DNA of 64,000 nt from Cadophora sp. MPI-SDFR-AT-0126 (GCA_020747065.1 JAGMVK010000018.1:744001-808000), one strand, 5' to 3'. Positions 1 to 10,889 are shown, counted from the first letter of the stretch. The notes: generated from the sequence alone by a model not told the origin. Numbers and translations: made by a program.

Positions 1-1026
1 TCAAACGAAACTGCTGTTGCGGAGAAATCGAAAATGAGTCAGAGTCTTTGCTGCTTTGGGTCAATTCGTGGGGTTTGGGGGGCTTTTGAAAGGGAGCGTC
101 TGGGGAGTGAGGCGGACTGAGGCTTGGAGGCCGCTTTGCATTTCTACCTCTGCAAGTTGCAAGGACATTTTCAGGACTGTCCTCAAGGCAAAAAGCAGAG
201 AGCAAGGCGCAGAGCGATGCCGCAAAACGACAGGCTGATGCATCTTTGACATCCGCGCCCTTCAACGCTTTGCTTCGGCCGGCGAACCCACTTGGTCCCG
301 GTATCGAATTTGAGAAGACGGAAATGACTGCGGCGTGGAGAGTGGGTTGCATGCTGTCTCGCCGAGTACGAATTCAGATGCAAGAGGTGAGATGAGAAGC
401 ACAAAGCTTATCATTTGTGTCTCCAGGGGATGTGGCTATTTGGGACGGGACAGGACAGATCTTTTTGGTGGTGGATGGGACCGTATATCCGGAGTTGGGC
501 GAGCGGCCTTGGTAAGTCGTATCGTGAAGCTAAGTTGAGCCTTTGAAAGAAGCATAACGGATTGTGACGTTGGGTTTTGCGTCCAACTGTTCTGCCTTCC
601 GCGAATACTGTACCTTAGATTCGCAAGAGCAAGACGGTCCTGATTATTTCTTGGAATTCGTGCACTCTTCACGAGTTGAGGCCGAAGCTCACTGGTGAAG
701 TCCTTCAGGATCCCACTTGCTGCGCAAGCAAGCTAGACCGCATGTGGCACGGCGAGAAAAAGGGCTGGGCTCTCTGGCTGGGCGAATTTCTCCCGACCCG
801 TCTCGGATGGCTTCCAAAGTCGCAGAAACAGAACAGAAGATCTCAACAACAAAGAACAGTAGAGAAGCCAGAGAAATTCGAGAGTATATGGAAGCAAAGA
901 AAATAAACAAACCATACTGACTTCATCGTTGCGCTGGTGTTCTTGATACTTCATCGCGATGCGTGGGATTGAATCGGTAAGCGTGGCTGCCGGGCTGTGT
1001 GCTTGGAGAAATTAGGAGGATGGAGG
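1..1026. other. Upstream region of cpc1, no gene seen
   Basis: Only short ORFs without recognisable domains occur on either strand. The stretch lies upstream of the TGACTCA site and the pyrimidine-rich tract near 1108-1135, so it is most likely promoter and spacer of cpc1. ATGs at 999 and 1020 are in frame with cpc1 but probably lie upstream of the transcript start. Confidence 0.5.
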
Positions 1027-1033
1027 TGACTCA
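1027..1033 (+). promoter_or_regulatory. Palindromic GCN4/CPC1 binding site TGACTCA
   Basis: A perfect TGACTCA (the GCN4/AP-1-type core bound by CPC1 and GCN4 bZIP proteins) lies about 150 nt before uORF1 of cpc1. Cross-pathway regulators in Neurospora and Aspergillus are reported to autoregulate through such sites, so positive feedback on cpc1 is the likely role. Seen: the motif. Inferred: its use. Confidence 0.55.
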
Positions 1034-1183
1034 CTCGCTAAATGCTAGCGCACCTTCCACACGAACCAGGCAGACATTAATAGACGAGCCACCCCATTTT
1101 GTGCTTTGCCTTTTCCCTCTCTTCTTCTTCATCCCAAAGACTTCACACATACACAACAATAAACATCGGTACACACGTTCACG

Positions 1184-1192
1184 ATGTTCTAA
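1184..1192 (+). promoter_or_regulatory. uORF1 of cpc1 (two codons plus stop)
   Basis: ATG TTC TAA forms a minimal upstream ORF (Met-Phe-stop) in the cpc1 leader. It is the first of only two ATGs between here and the main start at 1824. A very short first uORF that lets 40S subunits resume scanning is the hallmark of GCN4/cpc-1 translational control. It lies 201 nt before uORF2. Confidence 0.75.
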
Positions 1193-1393
1193 ATCAGTCC
1201 CCAGTACTTTGGACACCACCGCCACCATTCTACCCTCAAGCATAACCACCACCAACTCCACTCCCCAAACAACTATTCCTCCTTTTCAGGACGAATTGAC
1301 TTCCAGCCCAGCTTCCAGCTTCGCTTTCAACTTCCAAACCGCCAACATATTTCCAGAGTTTTTTAACTCTTCCACCACGGATTCCCACCCAAG

Positions 1394-1540
1394 ATGGCTT
1401 CCTCCCTCTTCATCGAGCCTGCCGGCACAATCTCCGCAACAACTCTCTCAGGATCTCTCCCATCCCGAGTCTCATCCGCAAACCAATCATCAGGACTTCG
1501 TTCTGTTCGAGAGGTCTCCCAGCGTTCGCAGTACCCCTAG
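1394..1540 (+). promoter_or_regulatory. uORF2 of cpc1 (48 codons plus stop)
   Basis: ATG GCT TCC starts a 48-residue reading frame ending at TAG 1538-1540, in a different frame from cpc1. Between its stop and the main ATG at 1824 there is no other ATG for 283 nt. By analogy with cpc-1 uORF2 and GCN4 uORF4 it should be the inhibitory uORF, bypassed when reinitiation is slowed by amino-acid starvation. The cpc1 frame stays open across it, so the same bases may code in two frames. Confidence 0.75.
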
Positions 1541-1823
1541 TCTGTCCAACAATCAAGCACATCGTCGAAACTCGTCTCACCTTGCTTCTGCCCAGTCTTT
1601 GCAGAACCAGAGAGTAGCCGCGATCATACAAGCAACTGGACATTCTATCACTACTTCGGCCCTCACCAATCGGTTCAATCCTGCGCAGAGTCCTCAACAG
1701 TTCTACGCTTCTTCCGCGCCCTCATCTACCACTGCTTTGCAACAGCAACAACAACAGCGCCAGACTCGTCCTCAAGTCCCATTGTTTTCGCAATCAACTG
1801 GTAGCATCCCGCAAACTCCTAAT

Positions 1824-2612
1824 ATGGTTATGCAAGGTACTTATAACATTCACCAACGTCCTTCAGTCGCCGGCCGTGACTCACACAACGCTACAGACAT
1901 GGATCTCTTCGACGACTTCACCGCTTTCGAGGGCGGTGCGTCCACAAACCAAAACTCGTTCCCATCGGCTTACTCTTCGCCTGCCGTGCCAACTATCTAC
2001 GATCCACACATGAACTTGTCTTCGTCCACCAGCTCTACAAACATGGGCACCGTTTCTCCACAAGACTTGCTCCGCGATCCTTTCGCTTCCGCTCCCAACT
2101 CGACTGCCTTCACAAACTTGACCTCTCCCGACTCGCAATACCACCAGTCGCCAGAGTTCGCAGATTATGATGTTTCTCCCTTCATCGGTGACAACCAAGA
2201 CCTCGACCAAGCCCTCACTGGTGACCCATGGTATCCTTTGTTCCCTCAGGATGACCAGGTTGAACAACCAAAGTCACAAGTCGAACAGTCTCCCCTTCAA
2301 CCTGAGGAGGAGCTCGAGGTTTCCGAACATCTTCGTCGTCGTCGTTCTGGTACTGCAACATCCCCACCTGCACCTGCTGGTGGTGTTCGGAAGCGGGATA
2401 AGCCTCTTCCTCCCATCGTTGTCGAAGATCCAAACGACACTGTCGCCATGAAGCGTGCGCGCAATACTCTTGCAGCACGAAAGTCTCGACAGCGCAAGAT
2501 GCAACGATTTGAGGAACTTGAGGATGAAATTGCAAAGTTGAAGGAGGAGCGTGATCACTGGAAGAGCCTTGCTTTGCGTCGCAACGGACCCTCGGGCGTC
2601 CACCAGGGTTGA
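1824..2612 (+). CDS. cpc1: bZIP activator of general amino-acid control (CPC1/GCN4 orthologue)
   Basis: From the AUG at 1824 the protein is 262 residues, close to the 270 of Neurospora CPC1. The N-terminal half is Ser/Thr-rich and acidic (MDLFDDF, DPWYPLFP), as expected of activation segments. The C-terminus is a canonical GCN4 bZIP: basic region around AMKRARNTLAARKSRQRK, then a short zipper (FEELEDEIAKLKEERDHW) ending about 12 residues before the stop. It should be nuclear and bind TGACTCA at amino-acid biosynthesis genes under starvation. I chose 1824 because it is the first AUG after uORF2 and gives the family length. The same frame is open back to at least 999, so longer isoforms from near-cognate codons such as in-frame TTG at 1209 are possible, as reported for Neurospora cpc-1. 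Single exon. Confidence 0.9.
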   Translation: MVMQGTYNIHQRPSVAGRDSHNATDMDLFDDFTAFEGGASTNQNSFPSAYSSPAVPTIYDPHMNLSSSTSSTNMGTVSPQDLLRDPFASAPNSTAFTNLTSPDSQYHQSPEFADYDVSPFIGDNQDLDQALTGDPWYPLFPQDDQVEQPKSQVEQSPLQPEEELEVSEHLRRRRSGTATSPPAPAGGVRKRDKPLPPIVVEDPNDTVAMKRARNTLAARKSRQRKMQRFEELEDEIAKLKEERDHWKSLALRRNGPSGVHQG

Positions 2613-3655
2613 CTCACTTTTTGGTATTCTCCGCCGGCAACTCATGGATTGGGAGGAAGAGCTTAAGGTTCTATCCTCCGGAGGCAGTAGTAGCACGCTG
2701 TAGCATAGGGGCACAGCAAGGACGCTATTCGCCGTGGACTTAAAAAGTTTTCTTGTATTTCCTTGTTTTCATGGCTCGTTGCAGCGAAGTGCGGGTATCG
2801 ACAGATTCTTCAGTAAAGGGTTCTTTTCATTCGGGACGGATTCTTGAGGATCACGGCTACTCGACTATAGCTTACGGTTGTCTTTCTATACTACTTCACG
2901 TCTTGCGCCTTTGCGATGGCTTTGGTGTCTCCCCTCTTTTGGGATGGTGACCCGGCTCTATGTACTTTGCGACTTCAATAATCAATCAGTCTTTACAACA
3001 TATCGGGCCTCTCATCGTGCTATGCCTTGTGACACTCCATCCCCTACAATGAGAACCCTACATGTTCCGAGCTGACACGGGATCTTGGACACATGTCTTG
3101 TCCTACTGCTGTAAAATTCCCCCGTCTTACCCGCTCTCCCACTCCTGAGATGCAAATTTCTCGCACCACGGCCCTCACATTTCTGAGATTACCATATCAA
3201 CCTGCAGAGATCGTCATCGCGGTCCCTGGTCTAGATCCTCCAATCCCGTGAACTCCGTACCTCACTAACATGTCCAAATACTCGTAAATGCAAGTCTCTT
3301 GATCTACATCTCACATCTTGCCCACCTCAACTTCTCGTCGGTCAGCGGACAGCAACTATGGTTCGGGACTCGCTGACCTGGGACCAAATCTCGTAAACAA
3401 GAGCCTGTAGTTCTGTAGTTCTGTAGTTCCTGGAGCACAGGCAAATATCGTGATATCGCCGCTCCCCAGAGATATATGTACCTAATGTCTGTTATGACGC
3501 GAGGTGTTCTGAAATAACCCCGCCATACCCCGCCATCACCCTCATGTCACATCAACCTCACGACCAGCTCTCACGCCTCGAAACCCTCCACTGATCCCTA
3601 TCACTTTTCCCCTTTACAACTCCCACAACCTCTCCAATCTACACCCCACCTCACA
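2613..3655. other. Intergenic, cpc1 3' UTR and TENA-gene promoter
   Basis: No coding signal. It holds the 3' UTR of cpc1, an 8-bp tandem triplication at 3405-3428, and a tandem CCCCGCCATA pair near 3519-3538 about 120 nt before the next start codon. Confidence 0.5.
3405..3428. repeat. Three perfect tandem copies of CTGTAGTT
   Basis: CTGTAGTT occurs three times head-to-tail without mismatch at 3405, 3413 and 3421, in the intergenic space between cpc1 and the TENA-family gene. It looks like simple slippage; no function is suggested. Confidence 0.85.
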
Positions 3656-4850
3656 ATGTCCCCTCCCACCGCATCCAACAAACTATCAACCCACCTCCTC
3701 ACCCTGCACCCCCAAGCCTTCACCTCCGCAACACAAACGCCCTTCCTCTCGCACGCCGGCGCTGGAACGCTTCCAAAGGACGTATTGCAGAAATGGCTGG
3801 CGCAGGATAGGCTGTACGCGCAGGCGTATATTAGATTTGCGGCGCTGCTGCTTGCTAATGTGAGGCTAAGTGGGAGGGTTGATGGGGATGCGTTTGAGGA
3901 GAGGTGAGTGAGTGAGTTTTGGTTGGGAGGATGGGATATTTTGTTTCGGTTTGTCTTTCTTGGGAGTTCGGGGAGTGTCATGGGAGGAGAGGGAAAAGAG
4001 GTGGAGAAAGCTTGGATTTTACGAGATGACTTCAGGATATGATATCTGAGCTTCAGACCTTTCGAATATCCTCATAATCCCTCTTCTCTCTTCCTATTTC
4101 TCCTTATCCACTCAACTCAACTCATATATAACATCTCTGGCGTTTTAACATCATACATACCTATCTCCTTACCAGTACCATCAGTGGGTGACCACCCCCC
4201 ATTCTCACACTAACACTTCACAGACTCCTCGACCTAATCCTCTCATCTATAACCAACGTCCGGCGCGAACTCAAATTCTTCGAAGAAGTAGCCACGCGCT
4301 ACGATCTCGACATCTCATCATCATCATCATCATCCATCTCCAAAGGCGATGGCGACGAAGGGATCAGTAAAGGCGTGATTCTGTACCGCAAATTGTTCTT
4401 CGAGGTTGGGGAGGAGGTTGAGGCGCGGAGGATGGGCATGTTGGAGGGGTTGGTGTTGCTTTGGGGGACGGAGGTTGTGAGTACTCTTTTTTCTTGTCGC
4501 ATCTCTCGCTTCACCTTTTTCTTTTCTGCTCTTCTGTCCTCGAACTCATCGTAATTTCATAGTGTTACCTCACAGCCTGGCGGTACGCGGCATCTTGCTC
4601 TCCGCAAGGCAGCTCGACGGCTTCGGGAAGTGAAGCAGATGGCGGAGCGCTGCGCAAGGAATTCATTCCCAACTGGACGAGCGATGAGTTTGCGGCTTTT
4701 GTGGATGAGATTAAGGGGTTTCTGGATGCGCTTTGGGAGATGGAGGGGGAGGGAGAAGGAGAGAGGGCAGGGGAGAAGAGGGAGAGGGTGGAGGGGATTT
4801 GGAAGAGGGTTTTGGATGTTGAGAGGGTGTTTTGGCCAGTTGTTGAGTAG
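3656..4850 (+). CDS. TENA/THI-4 family protein (haem-oxygenase-like fold)
   Basis: Three exons: 3656-3903, 4224-4476 and 4563-4850, 262 residues. Introns begin GTGAGT and end CAG and TAG; the first is unusually long (320 nt). The helical pattern (LSHAGAGTLPKDVLQKWLAQDRLYAQAYIRF in pieces) and the block WGTEV-CYLTAWRYAAS, rebuilt exactly across intron 2, match TENA/THI-4/PQQC proteins, which include thiaminase II-type hydrolases recycling thiamine pyrimidine. The Cys in CYLTAWRYA is at the position expected for the family's nucleophile, but I cannot prove catalysis. The tail is Glu/Gly/Arg-rich. No signal peptide, so it is probably cytosolic. A poly-Ser run and a Gly/Glu-rich stretch look lineage-specific. 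Confidence 0.8.
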
Positions 4851-6126
4851 GCTCGGTAGGGTTGTTTGAGGATTCTGCTGAGGCGACTAGATTTCTTGAT
4901 TTGTTGCTGAGGATGATCTTTGGTAAGTGTAGAGGGGAGGAATATTCGCCCGCGGGGGAGAGAAAGAGATAGGTTGATACCTGATTAGATGGATCTAGCA
5001 GGTAAGAAGCCTGCTGTAAGAAGCATGCTTCATCAAGGCATGGATATGTAGAGAGGCTGGGATGTTCATGTTCTTGAGATTATGAATTAACAATTCCGAA
5101 TGGTCTCGCGATCTCTATGCCTGTCTATTCTATATCTATCTCTGTATGTAACGGCAAGACTCAAACCTCTCCCATTAGTCCTGTGTCGAGCAAGCATTCA
5201 ATGAAACATAAGGATACAACAATACATTCCTACATCCCTCAGTCACGTCAGCAGCACACCATATCCACCAACGCCATCCTCAACATCAAGCAACAGATTT
5301 GCGATTTCACCAAGCCTATCATAAAAGTCTCCGCTGAAATAGAGGCGCATCCTCAGCCTCAGCCTCATCCTCGGAGAATGCCATTTCCCTTCTCGAAATT
5401 CCAGATACCCGATCGTGCACCCCCAGTCAAGCCACAAAGCCACGATCTCGCGCCATCAAAAACGAAACATCTCGCTTCTCCGCCAAACATCAGCAAGCCA
5501 CGAAACACGTGCTGCTGGTTTCGACGACACGTGGGAACACACTTCGCCAGTTCGTGATTGTGACAGAGCATGGTGTGGGAGAAATTGATGGTGGTTGTCG
5601 GCATTGAAGCCACGATTTTCGAATATGAGACTGGCGTGCTGATGAGAAGAGCACGTTGTCGAGAGTCGTTGGTGTAAGGAGTTCGGGAACGCCGCGAGAT
5701 AACTCAATTGGGGATTTCATGTTCGTATCTGGAAATTGACTTTGGAATTGGGGCATTGCAGATATTTTTGCTCCGCCATCGCTTGTTGAAAGTTCTGTTT
5801 GGGCCACAGGTGGGACATGTCCGTGGGATGTGTCAGAGCATCAAATAGTTTGACAGGCGTTTTGACAAACCCCACCCACACAGACATCGAGAGACATCTC
5901 CATCTCCATCACACCTGCCTGGAACTTGGTACGTATAGACGAAAGTATCTCATGGGCTCGTGAGCAGGTGAGCGGTTCGAGTATTATATTATTGGAAAGC
6001 ATTGACCAGTCTAATACAAGAGGATAATCAGCATCAATAGCAATGACGCGATATGGGAGAGAGCGTCTAGTGTAGAGTAGGTACATGGGGAAGGGACAAA
6101 ACCTACTATTAGGTATTTTCTATTCT
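4851..6126. other. Intergenic, convergent 3' ends
   Basis: The TENA gene and the SGNH hydrolase converge here. ORFs on both strands around 5117-5807 overlap each other, lack domain motifs and have no convincing introns, so nothing is called. Confidence 0.45.
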
Positions 6127-7340
6127 TCAGATTCTAAACAAAGGAAAAGTCCATGCCAGCATGACAACAGCGGTGATTAGATGACCGGATCGACCAAGAC
6201 GAGATCCTGAATTGCTTTCCGCAGAAGCTGAAGCGCTCGGTGTGAGAGATGTGCCCGTTGTGCTGGCTGCTGAGTTCTCGGCCGTCGAGGTGTTCGAAGG
6301 TAGCTCTTTGGCGATTTGAGTGGCTGTCGATGATGTCGAGATGCTTGTGCTCGCTAGTTGCCTCTGCGCTTGAGAGCTCGAGGTTGTTGCTGCTGTCGTT
6401 TCGGAAATGGGGATTGCTGAAGTATTGGTGGTTTCTGGAGCTACCGTGCTCGTGGTCGGCACAGGCACAGATGTAGACTTCATCTCTAGAGCGGAGGGAG
6501 ATGTCGATGCGACAGGAGGTGGTGCGAAGTTCGTCTTCACAATCCCCAGAATCGTCTCGAGATAGACGTGAGCCATCTTGCTGTACCCAGCGTCCGTAGG
6601 ATGCGTTCCATCTGGCAATGGTAGGATGTCGGCTAAGGAGAAGTCGGAAGAGTGGACATCTGAGATGTAAACGTTTCGGCCTTGCTTGGTCTGGGCCGCT
6701 GCAACAGTACGAAGCTGGGAGTTATATGTCACCGCGCCGGCGTCTGTCTTTGCGTTGGGCAGCAACGTTGAGAGAACGACGTTAACACCAGGGATTGCAG
6801 TGCAGACATGATCAACCAACATCGAGATCCTTTCTTGCATAGTGTCTACCTTGAACTTCTGCCCTAAGTCGTTCGCACCGACCTGAACCAGAACGATATT
6901 TGGAGGCGGTGATATCTTGGGAAGTGCCGCATCCAGTCTTGCCATAACTTCATCAATTCGAAGTCCTGGTTGTCCCACATAGGCGTTGTTAGAGCCTCCG
7001 TTCACGGTACCAACCATCTGAACGTCATTGCCAGCTGCTATGAGAGCATCCCTGACCTGGAGGCGAAAGCCATTGCCGTCCGAGGACTTGAATCCTGAAG
7101 CTATTGAAGCTCCGGCAACAAGGATGCGTAGCTGGGCACCGTCTCTGCCTTCTAGACGGGAGTTTGTAGCTGTAGAAGCAATGGCAGCTCGAACACCGAG
7201 GAGTTGAGTTTTGAACCAATCCTTAGGAGGAGATGAGGAGACTGCGATAGTTAGTCACCAAAATGACATTGTGAGACTTTTGTTAACGAACCAGTGCATG
7301 CCAGAGCCGCCACCGAACATATGATCGTACAGACACGCAT
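6127..7340 (-). CDS. Secreted, probably GPI-anchored SGNH/GDSL hydrolase
   Basis: Two exons (7340-7292, 7241-6127; 50-nt intron with donor GTTCGT), 387 residues. The first exon supplies a signal peptide (MRVCTIICSVAALACTG). Block I reads VAGASIASGF: the nucleophile is Ser62, but the usual Asp of GDS is replaced by Ala. VGANDLGQ matches block III (Asn in the oxyanion hole) and DGTHPTDAGY gives the Asp-His pair of block V. The last third is a Ser/Thr-rich stalk followed by a hydrophobic end (LITAVVMLAWTFPLF), typical of a GPI signal, so a wall-bound esterase or deacetylase of polysaccharides is likely. The substrate cannot be told. The start was chosen for the signal peptide; an ATG at 7017 would cut off block I. 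Confidence 0.85.
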
Positions 7341-8367
7341 GTCAACACCTGTGATTGTCTTCGTCCTGGAAGCTATGGAAGGTACCTACCAACCATACTT
7401 ATACAGAGTACACTTTGAAGACATGGTGACTCCCGAGGCGTTTTATTGAGGGCTTAGGATGCCACACGCGGGTCTGTGGGTCGAAGAAGGAGAAGGAGAA
7501 GGATACGAACTGAGCTAGATCACACTGGGGGTACAGTCCGTTCCAGAAGATCATGCAGGGTAGTCGTGAATGGTCCATGCAAGACTCTTAAGTACTCCAC
7601 TGTTTACCAGGGGTAGAAGAAACACAACCGAGACATAAAAGCTTAGACTGCTCAAGCTGCATGACCCAAAATACTTTAAACAATATTGGAGCTAACAGAA
7701 CGGGTACTGTAGAATAGACAAAACAGGTATCAAGGAATGGTGCCATAGATGGAGAATTTGACAACGTGCTTGATGGTTCTAGATATCGGAAAACAAAAGC
7801 ATATTCTCAAAACGAGGATAAGAAAAACGAATTAGCTTAACATGAGCCGCGGCATGTTCTCGCAGATCGTGAAGTAATACATGGCCCTTCTGAAATCTCG
7901 AGACTTGTGGGCCTCGCCCTAACGAATCTGCCTATCATGTTGCCCCAGTGTCGTATTGGGACAGTGGACTGTTAAATGATTGACGACTGGGTAGAGCTTG
8001 CGACCGACACGGCTCCAGTAGCTGATTGGCAGGCGTTGTTGGATGCTGGTTCCTCGATGTACCCTTACATTGATATTGCGCGGTTAAATACCCAATGCTG
8101 CCGCGGCGATCCGAAAGCATGCTCATGCCGGCAGGATATGGAATGGCCTTCTTCGTGCTGCCAGTCTGCCACTGAGGCATCAGACCAGCTGAGAAACGCG
8201 CCGTGATAGTCGAGACCCTAAGTTAAAATGGGCTATGAAATGACATACGGTGCTGAACAGTTTGGACGGAGTCCCCTAGGTTCGCACCGGGCCTACCTAG
8301 CGAGCCTTAGCTCAGCCAGCTGTCAACCGGTCGACTCTACGCGTGGTCGACTGCGCCATCGGAGCCA
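7341..8367. other. Intergenic with tRNA-like pol III motifs next to the transposon
   Basis: No gene seen. Close to the transposon there are A-box-like motifs on both strands (minus strand 8348-8358; plus strand near 8309-8320) and a B-box-like GGTTCGCACC at 8279-8288. No full cloverleaf can be folded by eye, so this may be a decayed tRNA or tRNA-derived repeat. Confidence 0.35.
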
Positions 8368-8377
8368 CGATACGAGG
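8368..8377. repeat. Left target-site duplication of the MULE
   Basis: CGATACGAGG lies directly before the left terminal inverted repeat and is repeated exactly at 10944-10953 directly after the right one. Ten-base duplications are usual for Mutator-like elements. Confidence 0.95.
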
Positions 8378-8431
8378 AGGGATTATACAGAGACGCCCCC
8401 CCCGTCTGTATAAGGGTGGGGCCGCCCCTTA
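8378..8431 (+). repeat. Left terminal inverted repeat of the MULE
   Basis: Pairs with 10890-10943 over 54 bp with a single mismatch. It contains an eight-C run followed by GTCTGTATAAGGG. G+C content is much higher than in the element interior. Confidence 0.93.
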
Positions 8432-8587
8432 CTAGTACGGGCGGTGACTGCAAACGACGGGCGGTGAGTCCGATACTTTCCCAGCCACCTATTTTGTATG
8501 GCACGCGTCGTACTGGATTCTCACGCGTACAATCAGTTGCATTATCCTTCCTTATTCTTGCAAAATTCTTTCCTTACCTTTGCAGAG

Positions 8588-10781
8588 ATGACGTCAATAA
8601 TTGAGCCTCTTTCATTACCTCCTACTGGTCTTTATACGTCGTTTGATGAGCTTTTTGAAGCCGCTCAAGCTCATGCTGCCTCCGCAGGCTATGCCTTTAC
8701 AATAGAGCGTAGTACGAAGAAACATGGTCGAGGAAACAAGACTCTAGCTTGCAAAAGAGGTGGCCACGACTACAAGCCTTTGAAGGACGAAAATCGCAAG
8801 CGTCAGCGTACTACGTCAAAGATTAACTGTCCTTTCAGAATCAACGCAAAAGAGAGGCCTACTGGTTAATGGGAGCTCTGCCACTTTCAAGAAACCTTCC
8901 CTCATAATCACCTTCCTGGAGAGGCTCAAGCCTTTACAGAGCACCGCTCTCGAGAGCTCACTTCTGTAACTGTTGATATAATCATTAACTACCATATCAA
9001 TAGCATACCTCCCTCTCGAACCGCGTCTGTTTTTCGAAGCCAAAGCGAAGGCTCCTCAATTCTAGCTCATCGAGATATATATAACGTCGTTGCGAACTAC
9101 AATCGAGAGGCACGTGGTAATCGTAGCCCTGCGGAGGCTTTGATTCGAGATCTGGAGCTTGCGCAAGCTGAAGGAAAGGTGATCTTTGAATATAAGAGAG
9201 ACGGAAATGGCTATATTTTAAGACTCTTTGTTGCAGACACCCGGAGTATCGAATACCTTAATAAACACCCCGATATCTTGCTCTTGGATTGTACTTATAA
9301 AACAAACAAGTTCGATATGCCTCTTGTCGATATTCTTGGAGTTGATAATATGGATAAATCGTTCTCTGTCGCCTTTGCCTTCCTTGATTCCGAAGTCGAA
9401 GAAAACTACCTTGCTGTTGTACAGAAGATTCGCTCTCTTTACAAGCCAGATCTCTTTCCATCGATAATCGGTACAGATTGCGAATTAGCCTTGATACACG
9501 CTATCGACCTCACTTTTCCAGCGATTCGTACAAAGCGGTTTCTTTGCTTTTGGCATATATCGAAGAACGTCATGGTTAATTGCAAAGGAAGGTTTGCTAC
9601 CATGGAACGCTGGGAAGAGTTCTCTAAAGGTTTCGCTACTTTGGTCCACGCTTCGTCCGATTGGCAATATCTCGAGCTTCTAGAAGACTTCCAAGATAAT
9701 TTCCACTGGAATAACGGTGAGCTTTGGTCTATCGATTCTGCGAGCGCCTCTCCGGAAGAGCTTCAAATTGCAGCGACGAAGAATCTTGAGAGAGAGGCTG
9801 TTGCTTACGTCATGGGCCAATGGCTTAATCCGTACCACCAGTACTTTGTACGAGCTTGGGTTAATCGATTCTTCAATAGAGGTCTTGGTTCGACGTCTCG
9901 ATTAGAAGGAGCTCACTATATACTTAAGAAATGGATTGGCCAGCCTACAAAAGACCTCTCACGTGTTTGGCAATCGATTCAACTCGCAATCAACGCTCAA
10001 TTGAACGAAATCGCAGCCAAAAGAACCCAGCAAGCGCAAGTTACCCCGGCAAGTCTTTCTGGCCAATTTTACTACTAATTAATTGGTAAAATCACTCACT
10101 TTGGCTTGCACTAACTGCGGAAACAACACGACCTTTTCAAGAGATATCAAAGCGAAGGTAAGAGCGAATCTCCAGCCTGTACAGGCTCTTGGAAACACTC
10201 TATGGGAATGCCTTGTTAGCATATAATTCAAGAGCGTAAGGCTAATAATCAAGGTAAGAGCCTTTCCACTGGTTTTCTTAGAAGGTTTCCTAATTTCTAT
10301 TATAGCTTTTACCCCCTTTGATTTCCATCCTCATTGGCACTTGATTCGACCTCCTCCAGGCTACGCCTACGAGCTTCCTCCCCTACCAATTCTCGACCTA
10401 ATATCAAGACAAATCCGTCGTACAAGGGAGGTAGAGCAGAGGGCGTTAAGTCGACAATATAATCGTTAAATGCTCGCAGAATCAGGTCGAATTCTTAGCC
10501 AATTTGAGCGTTTTCCGCGCGAGAATAGCCAGGCTCGATTAAGCCATTGCTCGTCCTGTACTCCATATAACCACGACAAGAAGAGGTGTACAGGTTGTCG
10601 ATATTCAGGGCATAATAGGAGCAATTGTCTATTTCCTACAGAAGGAGCAAGAGCAATGCCTCGATTAGGGGGAATACCCTATTTTCAGGGGGAAAACCAG
10701 TCTCAAGAACTAATCTCTACACCACAGTGGTCTCAAGTTGTAATACAGGATGAAGAAGTGATTCCGGGAACCCAATATTAG
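8588..10781 (+). pseudogene. MULE transposase with five nonsense codons
   Basis: Two exons (8588-10253 and 10306-10781; intron GTAAGA..TATAG, 52 nt) keep one reading frame of 714 codons. Order: a FAR1-like N-terminal DNA-binding region (NCPFRINA), the MULE catalytic core (LLLDCTYKTN with the first Asp; IGTDCELALIHA; CFWHISKNV), a SWIM-like CTG..GMPC.H motif, and a C-terminal Cys/His knuckle (CSSCTPYNHDKKRCTGC). Stops lie at 8867 (TAA), 10076 (TAA), 10112 (TAA), 10217 (TAG) and 10467 (TAA). Each can derive from CAA or CAG by one C-to-T change, the preferred CpA target of RIP. No frameshift was found, so decay is by point mutation only. It cannot make a full transposase. Confidence 0.92.
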
Positions 10782-10889
10782 TGTTTTTTGTACAGGTTTT
10801 TTTTATTAGTATCTTTTCATTATTTTAGCAGTAATCTCTATACAATTCAATGTACAAGTACTTAACCACGCAAATATTCTGCCCGTTTT

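Noticed and set aside
999..1823. ATG at 999 (or 1020) as start of cpc1, giving 537 residues
   Set aside because: It lies upstream of the TGACTCA site and the likely transcript start; family length and the uORF layout favour the AUG at 1824. Extension by near-cognate codons is kept as a finding.
5117..5807. ORFs on both strands in the TENA-SGNH gap
   Set aside because: Low-complexity Pro/Gln translation, mutual overlap and no domain support.
5973..5990. GGTTCGAGTATT resembling a tRNA B box
   Set aside because: No A box at the right distance and no acceptor-stem complementarity.
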